Assembly (NCBI RefSeq): GCF_002243345.2
Contig: NZ_CP022655.2
Span: 1,862,501-1,926,500 of the forward strand
DNA: 64,000 nucleotides
Source of the DNA: Paenibacillus sp. RUD330
GTDB lineage: Bacteria > Bacillota > Bacilli > Paenibacillales > Paenibacillaceae
Direction of reading: 5' to 3'
Shown: piece by piece, positions 42,234 through 50,582 of the stretch
Layout: every line of letters begins with the position of its first letter
How positions within the stretch are numbered: the first letter of the stretch is position 1
Made by a program: the position numbers and the translations under genes
The notes under the pieces: generated by a model
What the model saw: only the letters and a program-made list of their open reading frames with translations
Database searches by the model: none
What the model was told of the DNA's origin: nothing

Positions 42234-42576
42234 CATCCGAGAGGAGTACAAGGCGATTACGATCCGGATGTGCCGTCTTGCGGTAAAGGGCGGCGCCGCG
42301 TCACCGGTCTATGAGGACTACCTCATCGATCACCTGGACGAAATCATAGATCGGCTGCCGGACAAGGATTTCGATTACCTGCTTTTCAAAAAGACGATGC
42401 CGGTCAGAGACATCGAGTCCGAGCAGGATTACCAGTATCATTTCTGGCACAAGAACTTGATGGCTGAACTTTTGCGGAAAGCAGAGTTGCTGCAATCGGA
42501 GCGGGAATCGCTGGAGAAAAGCGTCGAGATGCTGACTAAGCTTCTTGATGACTACCGTGCCCAAGAGTGGGCTTGA
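42223..42576 (+). CDS. Early phage protein of unknown function, 117 residues
   Basis: Overlaps the helicase gene by 11 bases. Helical with a coiled-coil end (LLRKAELLQSERESLEKSVE). No motif recognised. Co-transcribed with the replication genes. Confidence 0.6.
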   Translation: MKDDIREEYKAITIRMCRLAVKGGAASPVYEDYLIDHLDEIIDRLPDKDFDYLLFKKTMPVRDIESEQDYQYHFWHKNLMAELLRKAELLQSERESLEKSVEMLTKLLDDYRAQEWA

Positions 42577-42588
42577 GGAGGAAATTTC

Positions 42589-43035
42589 ATGTTGAAGCTT
42601 TTCAGCGGAAAAAGTCAAGCGGAGCTACTCGCGGGAACTGTGGCAAGCATGTGCAAGGAGCGAGGTCGGGGCGGCGTTATCGAGCGTCTCGATAGGCTGC
42701 GGAAGGCTACTGATGCGGAGAGGAAAGAGATCCTTCACAGCGAGGCTATCGCGAACGTGTGGCGTCGCCAGCAGGCCATCCGGCTATGCAATGATGAAAT
42801 CGTCTGGCATGTATATGAACTCTGCAAGGCCTTGTACGAATTGGCCGAAATCGACCGAGTCGACTTGAACGGTGCGACTTATATGGAAAAGGTCCGGCTG
42901 ATTTCCAAAATCATCCCCGGAGCGGATTCCGGAGGCATCGCAGAAGGCGTGCGCGAGTACCATGAGTCCCGCAGGCGCTGGCCAATGGAATTCCTGAAAG
43001 ATGGATCGATCGATGCAGGACGAGAGGTACTATAG
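42589..43035 (+). CDS. Early phage protein of unknown function, 148 residues
   Basis: RBS GAGGAGG. Helical protein starting MLKLFSGKSQAELLAGTVAS. Unrecognised. Its last 35 bases overlap the next gene. Likely accessory to replication or host takeover. Confidence 0.6.
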   Translation: MLKLFSGKSQAELLAGTVASMCKERGRGGVIERLDRLRKATDAERKEILHSEAIANVWRRQQAIRLCNDEIVWHVYELCKALYELAEIDRVDLNGATYMEKVRLISKIIPGADSGGIAEGVREYHESRRRWPMEFLKDGSIDAGREVL

Positions 43036-43264
43036 CGAGCTGCACGCCAGGATCGTCACAGGCGCCGAGTTTATTGAATCGCTGGCGCCTGGCGATCCAA
43101 AGTTGCCGGCAGCTCATTCAAAATACGACAAGCTGGTTGAGGAATATCGGCACTACATCCGCCTATCCTTTTGGGGAAAAGAGGAGCTGGAGCGGGAAGA
43201 AACTCAACGTCAACGTTTGGAGCGGGAAAGTCGGCCGCAACAGACGACCATGAAATTCTATTGA
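43001..43264 (+). CDS. Small early phage protein, 87 residues
   Basis: Begins within the previous gene; ATG 43001, or 43013 four codons later, both with weak RBS. Helical, highly charged C-terminus (EELEREETQRQRLERESRPQ) suggesting a coiled coil. Unrecognised. Confidence 0.5.
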   Translation: MDRSMQDERYYSELHARIVTGAEFIESLAPGDPKLPAAHSKYDKLVEEYRHYIRLSFWGKEELEREETQRQRLERESRPQQTTMKFY

Positions 43265-43279
43265 GGGAGCGTAACGGTC

Positions 43280-43519
43280 ATGAAAGAGACGGCAGGCCAA
43301 AAGATAAGGCGCCTTGAGCAGGAGCGGGACGATGCGGTCACACGAGCCAGTGAGCCGTTCAAGAATATGATTGACCAGCGGCGTACCATCAAAAAGCTTG
43401 AAGGTCAGGTTGCCGCCTTGCTCCGCGTATTGAAGAACGTTGAAAAGTCGACAACAGATCCGGAAACGGCGAAATATGCTCGGCGGGTATTGGCGGGAGG
43501 GGAGGTTGATGGTGGTTGA
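43280..43519 (+). CDS. Small coiled-coil phage protein, 79 residues
   Basis: Start GAGGGAGCG upstream. Helical throughout (QKIRRLEQERDDAVTRASEP, then KKLEGQVAALLRVLKNVEKS), likely a dimeric coiled coil. Overlaps the next gene by 11 bases. No function recognised. Confidence 0.55.
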   Translation: MKETAGQKIRRLEQERDDAVTRASEPFKNMIDQRRTIKKLEGQVAALLRVLKNVEKSTTDPETAKYARRVLAGGEVDGG

Positions 43520-43781
43520 ACGAGTGGAAGTCCTGGAGCGGATCAGCGCCATCTTAGATGGGCAATGCATCAATTGTTCCGTTAAGAAAGACCTAGCCAA
43601 ATCCTCCAAGGGAAATCTCAGCCGTATGGATAGATATTGCAAGTCCGAATGTACCCATGGAATAAAACTGCAGCAGCTCGGAGAGATGCTTGGCTGCAGG
43701 GAGAGAAAGCAAGTTCAATGGGATGAACCAGAAGAAGCCGACGATCTCGCGAAGTCGTTGACCTCCCTGGCAGGGGATTAG
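43509..43781 (+). CDS. Small zinc-finger phage protein, 90 residues
   Basis: ATG 43509 with GGAGGGGAGGTTG. Has a treble-clef-like cysteine set (GQCINCSVK, later YCKSECTHG) and a helical C-terminal half. Similar small zinc proteins sit near late regulators in Gram-positive phages. Directly upstream of the ArpU-like gene. Confidence 0.6.
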   Translation: MVVERVEVLERISAILDGQCINCSVKKDLAKSSKGNLSRMDRYCKSECTHGIKLQQLGEMLGCRERKQVQWDEPEEADDLAKSLTSLAGD

Positions 43782-43801
43782 AAAAAAGGGGTGTTTTCTA
43801 G

Positions 43802-44290
43802 ATGAAGTCGAAGCAGCTGGGTTTTGAATTACCTGAGTTGGATCGTAAGAAAACCCAGGCTGCCGTCGAGGCCGCCTTAGAGAAATATCGCATCTTTAAG
43901 TTCATTACGTTCGAGGAACGTGAGGCAAGCACGACGGCCGGATACTCCGACATGCCGCGAAGCTACACCGGCACGACGACGGATCAAACGGCCAGCATCG
44001 CCATTCATAACGTGGACTTACCGGCTCAAAGAAGAGCATTCTGCGAGCGTGTAGAAAGAACGGTAAAACGCCTGCATCCAAAGCAACGACTGTTGATTGA
44101 GGAAAAATACATGAACGAGGATTACGTACTTGATTACCAAGTCTACAAATTCAAATTTAATCCACCGATTAGCGAGATGACCTACTCACGAATTCGCTGG
44201 CGGGCATTTTACCAGTTGGCCTTGGCTTTAGATATAGCAGTGGAAAAGGAAAAGGATTGTCAGGAATCTCGAACAAACTGTTTGGAATAG
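43802..44290 (+). CDS. ArpU-like phage late-gene regulator
   Basis: 162 residues. N-terminal part (TQAAVEAALEKYRIFKFITF) and a sigma-4-like helical C-terminus (ERVERTVKRLHPKQRLLIEE and DYQVYKFKFNPPISEMTYSR) match the ArpU family, which acts in late packaging/lysis transcription. Last but one gene before attR, the usual place. It probably switches on the late operon, which in the circular form lies beyond attP and the integrase. Confidence 0.82.
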   Translation: MKSKQLGFELPELDRKKTQAAVEAALEKYRIFKFITFEEREASTTAGYSDMPRSYTGTTTDQTASIAIHNVDLPAQRRAFCERVERTVKRLHPKQRLLIEEKYMNEDYVLDYQVYKFKFNPPISEMTYSRIRWRAFYQLALALDIAVEKEKDCQESRTNCLE

Positions 44291-44315
44291 AGTGGTGGAA
44301 GAGGAGGGATCGCGT

Positions 44316-44546
44316 TTGGAAATGCCGAAGGAAGACATGGAAAGTATTTATTCTTTTACGGGAAAGGATGATGGTAAAGAAAAGCGGGTATCCCTCTTCA
44401 TCCAAGGAAAACACGGGAAAATCGGAATCATTCGTCCTGATAAAAAATCAACCGATCAAGACAAAAAGTCGTTCTTGGAATCATTGGCGCAGGTGGCAAT
44501 TAGAAGTGCAATTGAACGAAACAAAAAAAAGGATGCCCAGGGATAA
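44316..44546 (+). CDS. Small phage protein next to attR
   Basis: 76 residues if the TTG at 44316 is the start (GAGGAGGG five bases ahead); a GTG at 44292 is possible. Charged, with a short beta part (KRVSLFIQGKHGKIGIIRPD) and a helical C-terminus. Unrecognised. It ends inside a strong terminator close to attR. Confidence 0.55.
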   Translation: MEMPKEDMESIYSFTGKDDGKEKRVSLFIQGKHGKIGIIRPDKKSTDQDKKSFLESLAQVAIRSAIERNKKKDAQG

Positions 44547-44566
44547 CCAGAGGCTTCCTTTTTTTT
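44523..44566. terminator. Bidirectional terminator at the right prophage end
   Basis: A-run plus GGATGCC (44524-44537) pairs with GGCTTCC plus T-run (44552-44565), one T-T mismatch. It closes the early operon and insulates gerE from prophage read-through. Confidence 0.85.
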
Positions 44567-44582
44567 GTCATTTCGTTTGATG

Positions 44583-44681
44583 TTATCTGTACCCTTTTGA
44601 TTTGTCCTGGACCAGTAGTTCGAATACTTCGCGTTCCCGGTGAGTCAGCAGAAATTTGTTTTTGTGATCGGTGCCTTTCAA
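44583..44681 (-). pseudogene. gerE: gerE, 5' part (residues 1-26), cut off by the prophage
   Basis: TTG start at 44681-44679 with GGAGGGG upstream. Encodes MKGTDHKNKFLLTHREREVF then ELLVQD, the GerE N-terminus (LLTxREREVFELLVQD is its hallmark), then six phage-derived residues KSKGYR and a stop. The remaining 48 codons lie at 3391-3537. Only the HTH entry is present here, so the truncated peptide should be inactive; excision at the AA core restores the full gene. Confidence 0.93.
44589..44615. other. Right attachment site (attR)
   Basis: Phage arm GTACCCTTTTGAT (44589-44601), core TT (44602-44603), gene arm GTCCTGGACCAG (44604-44615). Combined with attL, attP reads GTACCC-7-AA-7-GGGTAC: arms fully inverted and exactly symmetric about the AA core. 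Confidence 0.85.
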
Positions 44682-44744
44682 AATGCCACCCCTCCTTGCT
44701 CGGGTTTTTGTGGGATACAACAAGGTTAAGGGATACAGTCAACT

Positions 44745-44767
44745 TATCTTATGAACAACCGCCCTGC
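44745..44767 (-). promoter_or_regulatory. Sigma-K-like promoter of gerE
   Basis: Minus strand CATAAGATA (44753-44745) fits the sigma-K -10 pattern CATA-NNN-TA exactly, about 64 bases before the TTG start. An AC-containing -35-like element lies about 16 bases upstream. gerE is sigma-K dependent in Bacillus, so the truncated 5' end probably keeps its native timing. Confidence 0.6.
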
Positions 44768-44935
44768 AGGGTGCGGCTAATTGCGGAAATGGGCGCATCG
44801 GCCGGAATACATTCCGGATGGAGGAGACGGGCCGCGCTTTTCGCCTTTCCCCCGATTTTCCAAACCGGCGGCATATGCTATGATGTTGGCGGATGGACCA
44901 TTGCATTCTTTGGGAGAAACGGGGCTGCCTTATCC

Positions 44936-45616
44936 ATGAAAATTTTCCTGCTGTTCGGCTTGTTGTGGACTCTTCTGGGCAATCCCTTCCTTGCCCTGAT
45001 CGTCTTGCTCGTCGTCCTTTATCTTTTGGATCGCCGGTTCATCGGCCTGACGCCGAGCCTGCTGAGGCCGATCCGCGCCCGCAGCCGGAGAGCCGCGCTC
45101 CGCAGGGAGATCGACGCCAATCCGAGCAACAGCGGCTCCCGCCTGGAGCTCGCCAAGCTGCTCCTGGACCGCCGCAAGTACGGAGAAGCGCGCCGGACGC
45201 TGGAGCCGCTCAAGGAAACGCTCGTCATGGAGGAGTCGGCCGAGTTCTGGGACGATTACGGCACGAGCCTGCTGCATACGGGACAGCCGCAAGAGGGTGA
45301 AGCCTGCATCCGCAAGGCGCTGGAGCTGAACCCGAGAGTGAAGTACGGGCAGCCGCATCTGCGTCTGGCGGCATACTTTGCCCCTGCGGACAAGGAGAAG
45401 GCGCTGCGGGAGCTGGAGGCGTTCAGCCGCATCCAATCCTCTTCCTGCGAAGGCTACTACAGGATGGGCCGGCTGCAGAGCGGGCTCGGCCGTCCGGAGC
45501 AGGCGAAGGAGGCCTACGAGGAAGGGCTTCGCCTGTACCGGATGCTGCCGCGATACAAAAAGCGCCAGGAAAGGCGCTGGGCGCTTCTGTGCTTCCTGCG
45601 CAAAAACGCCGGCTGA
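44936..45616 (+). CDS. TPR-type protein with N-terminal membrane segment
   Basis: 226 residues. Residues about 2-30 form a membrane segment (MKIFLLFGLLWTLLGNPFLA). Three or more tetratricopeptide-like repeats follow (SRLELAKLLLDRRKYGEARR, then YGTSLLHTGQPQEGEACIRK and GYYRMGRLQSGLGRPEQAKE). TPR scaffolds bind partner proteins; the partner is unknown. The RBS is weak, so an earlier start is possible. It is the first host gene right of gerE. Confidence 0.75.
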   Translation: MKIFLLFGLLWTLLGNPFLALIVLLVVLYLLDRRFIGLTPSLLRPIRARSRRAALRREIDANPSNSGSRLELAKLLLDRRKYGEARRTLEPLKETLVMEESAEFWDDYGTSLLHTGQPQEGEACIRKALELNPRVKYGQPHLRLAAYFAPADKEKALRELEAFSRIQSSSCEGYYRMGRLQSGLGRPEQAKEAYEEGLRLYRMLPRYKKRQERRWALLCFLRKNAG

Positions 45617-45738
45617 GCTGAAGCTCCAAAAAGAAAAAGAAGAGCATTGCGGCATGTGTATGAGCCGTCCTTGCTCTTTTTTTGTTCTTTTTTTGGTATA
45701 ATGATAAGAATGCCGAACAGAAGCGGAGGGGGAAGGGA

Positions 45739-47412
45739 ATGGGCACGGACAGCAGGGTGAATCCCTTCTTCATGGACATGGAGGCAATGATCTCCAAATA
45801 TATGCGGCCGGATGCCATCCGTCGAGGCTGGGACTATTCCAGCAGGGGCAAGGTCGCCGCGGTTCGAATGGTCGGCTCGAAGCTGGCTGCCGTTGTCAGC
45901 GGCAGCCATGATTACATGGTGATGCTGGGAACCAGGCATGACGATTGCAGCTGCGATTGTCCGGTCAGCGGATGGTGCAAGCATATGGCAGCCGTATACT
46001 TCAAAGGCTTGCAGGAGAACGGCGGCGACGCGGAGCGGGCGCTCGAGCGGCTCACCGGCGGCGGACCGGTGACGATCAGCCGCATCGGCTCGAATGCGGA
46101 ACCTGCGAGCGCCAGCCGTCCGTCCGGCCAGACCTCTTCTCCCGGGGAGGAAGCCAGTCCGGAGGAGTGGCTGGAATGGATGGACAGATCGTATGGAGAG
46201 ACCTGGCATGGCTGCAAGCATACTCTTCATCCGCTGCAGCCGGTGCTGTCGGCGCTCAAAGGCTCAGCCCGGGACTGGCCGAAGCCGCTGCAGAGGCTTC
46301 ATTGGATGGCTTCGATCCTGTTCGTCCTCGACCAGGCGGAGCGCGCCTTGCGGCTTGCGGATGCATTCAGCCGTTATTACCAGGAGATGAGCTTCACCCG
46401 GATGGCGGAGCCGTGGGTGGACCATTTCCATGCGCTGGCCGGAGAGCTGGAGCCGGTCCAGATGAAGGGCAGGCAGCTGGAGTGGCTCGACTTCCTGACC
46501 GGTCTTCTCCGCGAGCGGGGAGCCGATACGGCCGGCAAGCTGTTCCGCTGGGACCGGCTCTACTATGCCTTGGCGGAGAAGCTACATGCAAGGGGAGACT
46601 GGATGGAGAGGGAGTCGGATCAGCTCCGCTCCATCCTGCGGAAGGCGAGGCAGACCGCATCCGACGAGCTCCTGCCGGAGCCGGGGATGAACGACGTCCG
46701 CCGCCCCCAGGACGATAGAGGCGGAGCGGACGGAGATTCCAGGGTCTATTTTCCCATCATTGCCCTGGCGCATCTGGAAGCGTTCCGCGGCCATGACCGG
46801 CAAGCCGTCGATCTGCTGCTGCAGGGTCCATCCGATCAGGCGGCCGGATTGGCGCTCGATACGGCGAGGAAGCGGCTGGAGAGCAAGGATTGGAGCGGAC
46901 TCGCCATCTGGATGGACTATCTGTCCAAGACGACGGACGGCAAACGGGGCGGCTCGGCGATTCAGCCGTTTCTGCTTTTGTGCAGGAGCGCGGACATGGA
47001 GCAAAGCGACAACCCGATCTGGATGGAATACTTGGTGCAAAAGCTGCCCTTCTCCTATATGGCGCTGTCCGACCAGCTTCTGGATAAGGGCGATTTCGAA
47101 CAATGGGCGGATCTTCAGCTCGCGATGGGCTTGAGGCCAGACGAGCTCGATCCGGCGGATGTCCGATCCGTCGCCAAGCTTGCGCCTGCGATGCTGATTC
47201 CGCTCTACCACCAGTCTGTGGAGAGCTGGATCGGCATCCGCAACCGCCAGAGCTACCGGATGGCTGTGAAGCAGCTCAAAAAGCTTGAGAAGCTGTACCA
47301 GGCCGAACGGAATACGGAAGCCTGGACCCGCTATATGTCCCGCATCGCGCTGAAATACCAGCGGATGCGGGCGCTCCAGGAGGAACTGAGGAAAGGAAGC
47401 CTGCTGAAATGA
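45739..47412 (+). CDS. SWIM zinc-finger protein
   Basis: 557 residues; the ATG at 45739 follows GGAGGGGGAAGGG. The SWIM finger is in the first 90 residues (DDCSCDCPVSGWCKHMAAVY, a CxCxnCxH zinc site). The rest is helical without further motif. SWIM proteins often accompany SNF2 helicases; the next gene, overlapping by four bases (ATGA), is exactly that, so the two probably act as a complex on nucleic acid. Confidence 0.88.
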   Translation: MGTDSRVNPFFMDMEAMISKYMRPDAIRRGWDYSSRGKVAAVRMVGSKLAAVVSGSHDYMVMLGTRHDDCSCDCPVSGWCKHMAAVYFKGLQENGGDAERALERLTGGGPVTISRIGSNAEPASASRPSGQTSSPGEEASPEEWLEWMDRSYGETWHGCKHTLHPLQPVLSALKGSARDWPKPLQRLHWMASILFVLDQAERALRLADAFSRYYQEMSFTRMAEPWVDHFHALAGELEPVQMKGRQLEWLDFLTGLLRERGADTAGKLFRWDRLYYALAEKLHARGDWMERESDQLRSILRKARQTASDELLPEPGMNDVRRPQDDRGGADGDSRVYFPIIALAHLEAFRGHDRQAVDLLLQGPSDQAAGLALDTARKRLESKDWSGLAIWMDYLSKTTDGKRGGSAIQPFLLLCRSADMEQSDNPIWMEYLVQKLPFSYMALSDQLLDKGDFEQWADLQLAMGLRPDELDPADVRSVAKLAPAMLIPLYHQSVESWIGIRNRQSYRMAVKQLKKLEKLYQAERNTEAWTRYMSRIALKYQRMRALQEELRKGSLLK

Positions 47413-50294
47413 TGAGAGGACTATCTACGGCCAAGCCGATCAGGCTGAGCGGCCGCTGGACCGGCAGCGGCATCCAGCTGCATGCTTCGGAGCCCGGCGA
47501 GTTCGACGCAAGGCTGCGCGATCTGCTTTTTGCCTGGCATGCCCCTTCCTGGTATGGAGCCGAAGTGGAGCAATTGGATGCGGATCCCGGCACCGGCGCG
47601 GGCAGGTCCTTGCTCATCGCGCCGCTGCTCGCGAGCGATTATCTGGCCATGCCGCAGCCTGTGCGCTTGCTGGCGATCGAGTATGACGACGAGCTGGCAA
47701 GGCTTGCCCGTTATGCCGGACTGATTCGCCAAGCGCTGCTGGACGGGGCGTTCGAGCCGGATTGGCAGGGCTGGTCGGAGGAGCGCAGAAGCTGGCGGCT
47801 GCGGGAGGGCTGGGAGCCGGCCATAGGCGCCGTCGAGCCCCATCAGGAGGCGGTCGTCCATGAATGGCTGAGCGCGGCGGTGGAAGAGCTCATTGAGGGC
47901 AGCCGCGCCGTCCGCGACGCCTGGCATGAGCTGGAGAGGGCGACCGGCCAGGTGCTGGAGCGCAAGTCGCCATCCGAAGAAGACTGGTATATCGGAATCG
48001 GGCTGCGCAAGGATACGTTTCCGTTCCGCGTCGCCTTGCAGCTGGCGGAGCCGGAGCAGGGCGGCGAATGGCGGCTGCGGGCCGCCATCCGCGACCGCGA
48101 GGGAAGCGGCCCCTGGATACCGCTGGAGCGCGGAGAGGAGCCGGGCGGCTGGCGTCCGGTCAGCGGGTCGGAGCTTCGCATTCCCGAGGAATGGCTCGAT
48201 CTCCTTCACGATCGGCTGGCGAGAGAAGAGGGCAAGTGGCTGCTCGCCCTGCCGGAATGGAGCTCCGATGCCGGCGTCGTCGTCAAGCATTCGCTTCAGG
48301 ATGACGAGGCGTGGGATTTCCTGGAGAACGCCAGCTTGCGCCTGCTTGACGCCGGCTCTTCCGTCCTGCTTCCGGGGTGGTGGGAAACGGTCCGCAAGCG
48401 CCGGATCCGGGTGAAGGCGAAGCTGAAGTCCGCTGCCGGATCCGCCGACCAGCCGATGTTCGGGCTGTCCCAGATCGTCCAGTTCGACTGGAAGCTCGCG
48501 CTCGGCGGGCTGGATCTGACCGAGGAGCAGTTCATGAGCCTGGCCGCCGAGAACAAGCGCCTGTTCCGGATCGGAGACGAGTGGGTGCATCTGGATCCGG
48601 AGGATGTATCGAAGATCCGGAAATGGATGAAGAAGGCCGGAGGACGCAAAGGACTGAGCTTCCGCGACGTCATGCAGATGCATCTGCAGGGAGGCATCGT
48701 CCTCTCGGAAGAGGAAGAGGGCGGCGAGGACGATCTGGTCGCCGAAGTGGAGCTGAACGAGCATCTGCACCGCCTCATCGGACAGCTGCAGGATACGAGC
48801 GAGCTGCCGCTCGTCGGCGTCCCCGCCACATTCCTTGGCGAGCTGCGGCCCTACCAGCTGCAGGGCGTGTCCTGGCTTGCCTTCCTGCGGCGCTTCGGCT
48901 TGGGGGCTACTTTGGCCGATGACATGGGTCTGGGCAAAACGATCCAGTATACGGTCTATCTGCTCTCGATCCGGGAGCTCGAAGGCCGCCGGCCGGCTCC
49001 GTCGCTGCTGATCTGCCCGACATCGGTCATCGGCAACTGGGAGAAGGAGCTGCAGCGGTTCGCCCCGTCGCTGGACGTAAGGCTGCATTACGGTCCCAAG
49101 CGCGCCAGAGGCCGGGAAGCGTTCGCGGCATTCGCGGAAGGCGCGGATCTGGTCATCACCTCCTACGCGCTGGCTCCGCTCGATGAGGAAGAGCTGTCGG
49201 GACTGCAGTGGGAAAGCCTCTGCCTGGACGAAGCCCAGAACATCAAGAATGTGTACACGAAGCAATCGTCGGCCATCCGGAATCTGACGGCGGAGCATCG
49301 GATCGCTCTTACCGGCACTCCGATGGAGAACCGGCTGAGCGAGCTCTGGTCGATCTACGATTTTACGAATCCGGGATATCTCGGCACGCTGCCGGAATTC
49401 CGGCGCAACGTCATCCTGCCGATCGAGAAGGAGCGGGACGAGCGGACGATATCCGCCCTGCAGCGCTGGGTGAAGCCGTTCATGCTGCGGCGGGTCAAGA
49501 AGGATCCCGCCATCCAGCTGTCGCTGCCCGAGAAGAACGAGGGCCAGGTCTACGTCACGCTCACGGCGGAGCAGGGAGCGATGTACGAATCCATCGTCTC
49601 CGACCTGCTGGAGAAGCTCGATACGCTCGGTCCGATGCAGCGGCGCGGCCTCATCCTTGCCTCCATCACCAAGCTGAAGCAGGTATGCGATCATCCCGCG
49701 CTGCTCCTGCGCGAGGCGGAAAGCGATTCGGCCGCCTGGAATCCGGAACGCTCGGCCAAGACGATGAGGCTGCTGGAGATGTGCGAGGAGGCGGCCGCAG
49801 AAGGGGAACGGGCGCTTATCTTCACGCAGTTCGTCGATATGGGAGCGGCCTTGCAGAGGCTGCTCAAGGAAAGGCTCGGCCTCCCGGTTCCTTATTTGCA
49901 TGGCGGGGTGCCGAAGGCCAAGCGCGATGACATGATCGCCGACTTCCAAAATCCGGATCTGCCGCATGGAGCGTTCGTGCTTTCGCTGAAGGCGGGCGGA
50001 ACCGGGCTGAATCTGACGGCGGCGAACCATGTGTTCCACTATGACCGCTGGTGGAATCCGGCTGTCGAGAACCAGGCGACGGACCGCGCTTTCCGCATCG
50101 GGCAGACCCGGCAGGTGCAGGTCCACAAGTTCGTCGCCCTCGGGACGCTGGAAGAGCGGATCCATGAGATGATCGAGCGCAAGCAGTCGCTGAACGACCA
50201 GGTGGTCGGCCAGTCGGAGCAGTGGATCACGGAGCTGTCGACCGACGAGCTGAGGGAGCTGTTCACGCTTCGCCGCCAATGGCTCCAGGGCTGA
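47409..50294 (+). CDS. SNF2-family DNA helicase/ATPase
   Basis: 961 residues. N-terminal 430 residues are the bacterial SNF2 accessory region. The ATPase core contains TLADDMGLGKTIQYTVYLLS (motif I, about residue 502), CLDEAQNIKN (motif II), ALTGTPMENRLSELWSIYDF (motif III), and helicase C-terminal motifs (LKAGGTGLNLTAANHVFHYD, then NQATDRAFRIGQTRQVQVHK). It translocates on DNA and remodels protein-DNA complexes. Coupled with the SWIM gene. Confidence 0.95.
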   Translation: MMRGLSTAKPIRLSGRWTGSGIQLHASEPGEFDARLRDLLFAWHAPSWYGAEVEQLDADPGTGAGRSLLIAPLLASDYLAMPQPVRLLAIEYDDELARLARYAGLIRQALLDGAFEPDWQGWSEERRSWRLREGWEPAIGAVEPHQEAVVHEWLSAAVEELIEGSRAVRDAWHELERATGQVLERKSPSEEDWYIGIGLRKDTFPFRVALQLAEPEQGGEWRLRAAIRDREGSGPWIPLERGEEPGGWRPVSGSELRIPEEWLDLLHDRLAREEGKWLLALPEWSSDAGVVVKHSLQDDEAWDFLENASLRLLDAGSSVLLPGWWETVRKRRIRVKAKLKSAAGSADQPMFGLSQIVQFDWKLALGGLDLTEEQFMSLAAENKRLFRIGDEWVHLDPEDVSKIRKWMKKAGGRKGLSFRDVMQMHLQGGIVLSEEEEGGEDDLVAEVELNEHLHRLIGQLQDTSELPLVGVPATFLGELRPYQLQGVSWLAFLRRFGLGATLADDMGLGKTIQYTVYLLSIRELEGRRPAPSLLICPTSVIGNWEKELQRFAPSLDVRLHYGPKRARGREAFAAFAEGADLVITSYALAPLDEEELSGLQWESLCLDEAQNIKNVYTKQSSAIRNLTAEHRIALTGTPMENRLSELWSIYDFTNPGYLGTLPEFRRNVILPIEKERDERTISALQRWVKPFMLRRVKKDPAIQLSLPEKNEGQVYVTLTAEQGAMYESIVSDLLEKLDTLGPMQRRGLILASITKLKQVCDHPALLLREAESDSAAWNPERSAKTMRLLEMCEEAAAEGERALIFTQFVDMGAALQRLLKERLGLPVPYLHGGVPKAKRDDMIADFQNPDLPHGAFVLSLKAGGTGLNLTAANHVFHYDRWWNPAVENQATDRAFRIGQTRQVQVHKFVALGTLEERIHEMIERKQSLNDQVVGQSEQWITELSTDELRELFTLRRQWLQG

Positions 50295-50334
50295 GCTGCA
50301 GGGAAGTCGACGCCATTAAGAAGGGTGCGATGGA

Positions 50335-50508
50335 ATGAAAGATTCGAGCCGTTCCGGACTTCCGGAGACAGAGGCCGTCCTTCCGTTGTCCGCAGAGGAA
50401 GCTGCGGCCGGGCAAGCGCGGCCGGAGGCCGAGGAAGCCGGCCACGAGCAAGCCTGGGCCGCTTTTTACGAAGCGGTCCGCAGCTCTGTGCAGGGCATGA
50501 GGAAATGA
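50335..50508 (+). CDS. Small hypothetical protein, 57 residues
   Basis: ATG after GAAGGGTGCGATGG. Encodes an acidic, Ala/Glu-rich peptide (LSAEEAAAGQARPEAEEAGH) ending in WAAFYEAVRSSVQGMRK. Lies between the SNF2 gene and a terminator. No function recognised. Confidence 0.45.
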   Translation: MKDSSRSGLPETEAVLPLSAEEAAAGQARPEAEEAGHEQAWAAFYEAVRSSVQGMRK

Positions 50509-50522
50509 CGACAGCAAAGGAA

Positions 50523-50550
50523 AAGCCCGCCTCCCGGCGGGCTTTTTTTT
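50523..50550. terminator. Terminator after the SNF2 operon
   Basis: AAGCCCGCC, loop TCCC, GGCGGGCTT, followed by a T-run; A-run on the other side makes it usable from both directions (converging HAAS gene on the minus strand). Confidence 0.9.
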
Positions 50551-50582
50551 GTGCGTCTCGATGTTCAAAGGGAGCAGGCCGT

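Larger units (their letters stand above)
3537..44602. mobile_element. Prophage of about 41 kb integrated in gerE (myovirus, HK97-type head, PBSX-like tail)
   Basis: Bounded by matching attachment sites with an AA/TT core (3536-3537 and 44602-44603). The element carries a serine integrase next to attL and a full set of head, contractile-tail, lysis, immunity and replication genes, all in the usual order. No structural gene appears broken, so it may be inducible. Gene direction is plus throughout except the integrase/regulator pair at the left end and three regulators at 29.1, 36.7 and 37.2 kb. Extra cargo includes ParM/ParR-like genes, a conjugation-like ATPase set and an agr operon. Confidence 0.93.

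Noticed and set aside
47421-50279. 952-codon minus-strand frame opposite the SNF2 gene
   Set aside because: Antisense shadow in GC-rich DNA; the plus strand carries all helicase motifs.
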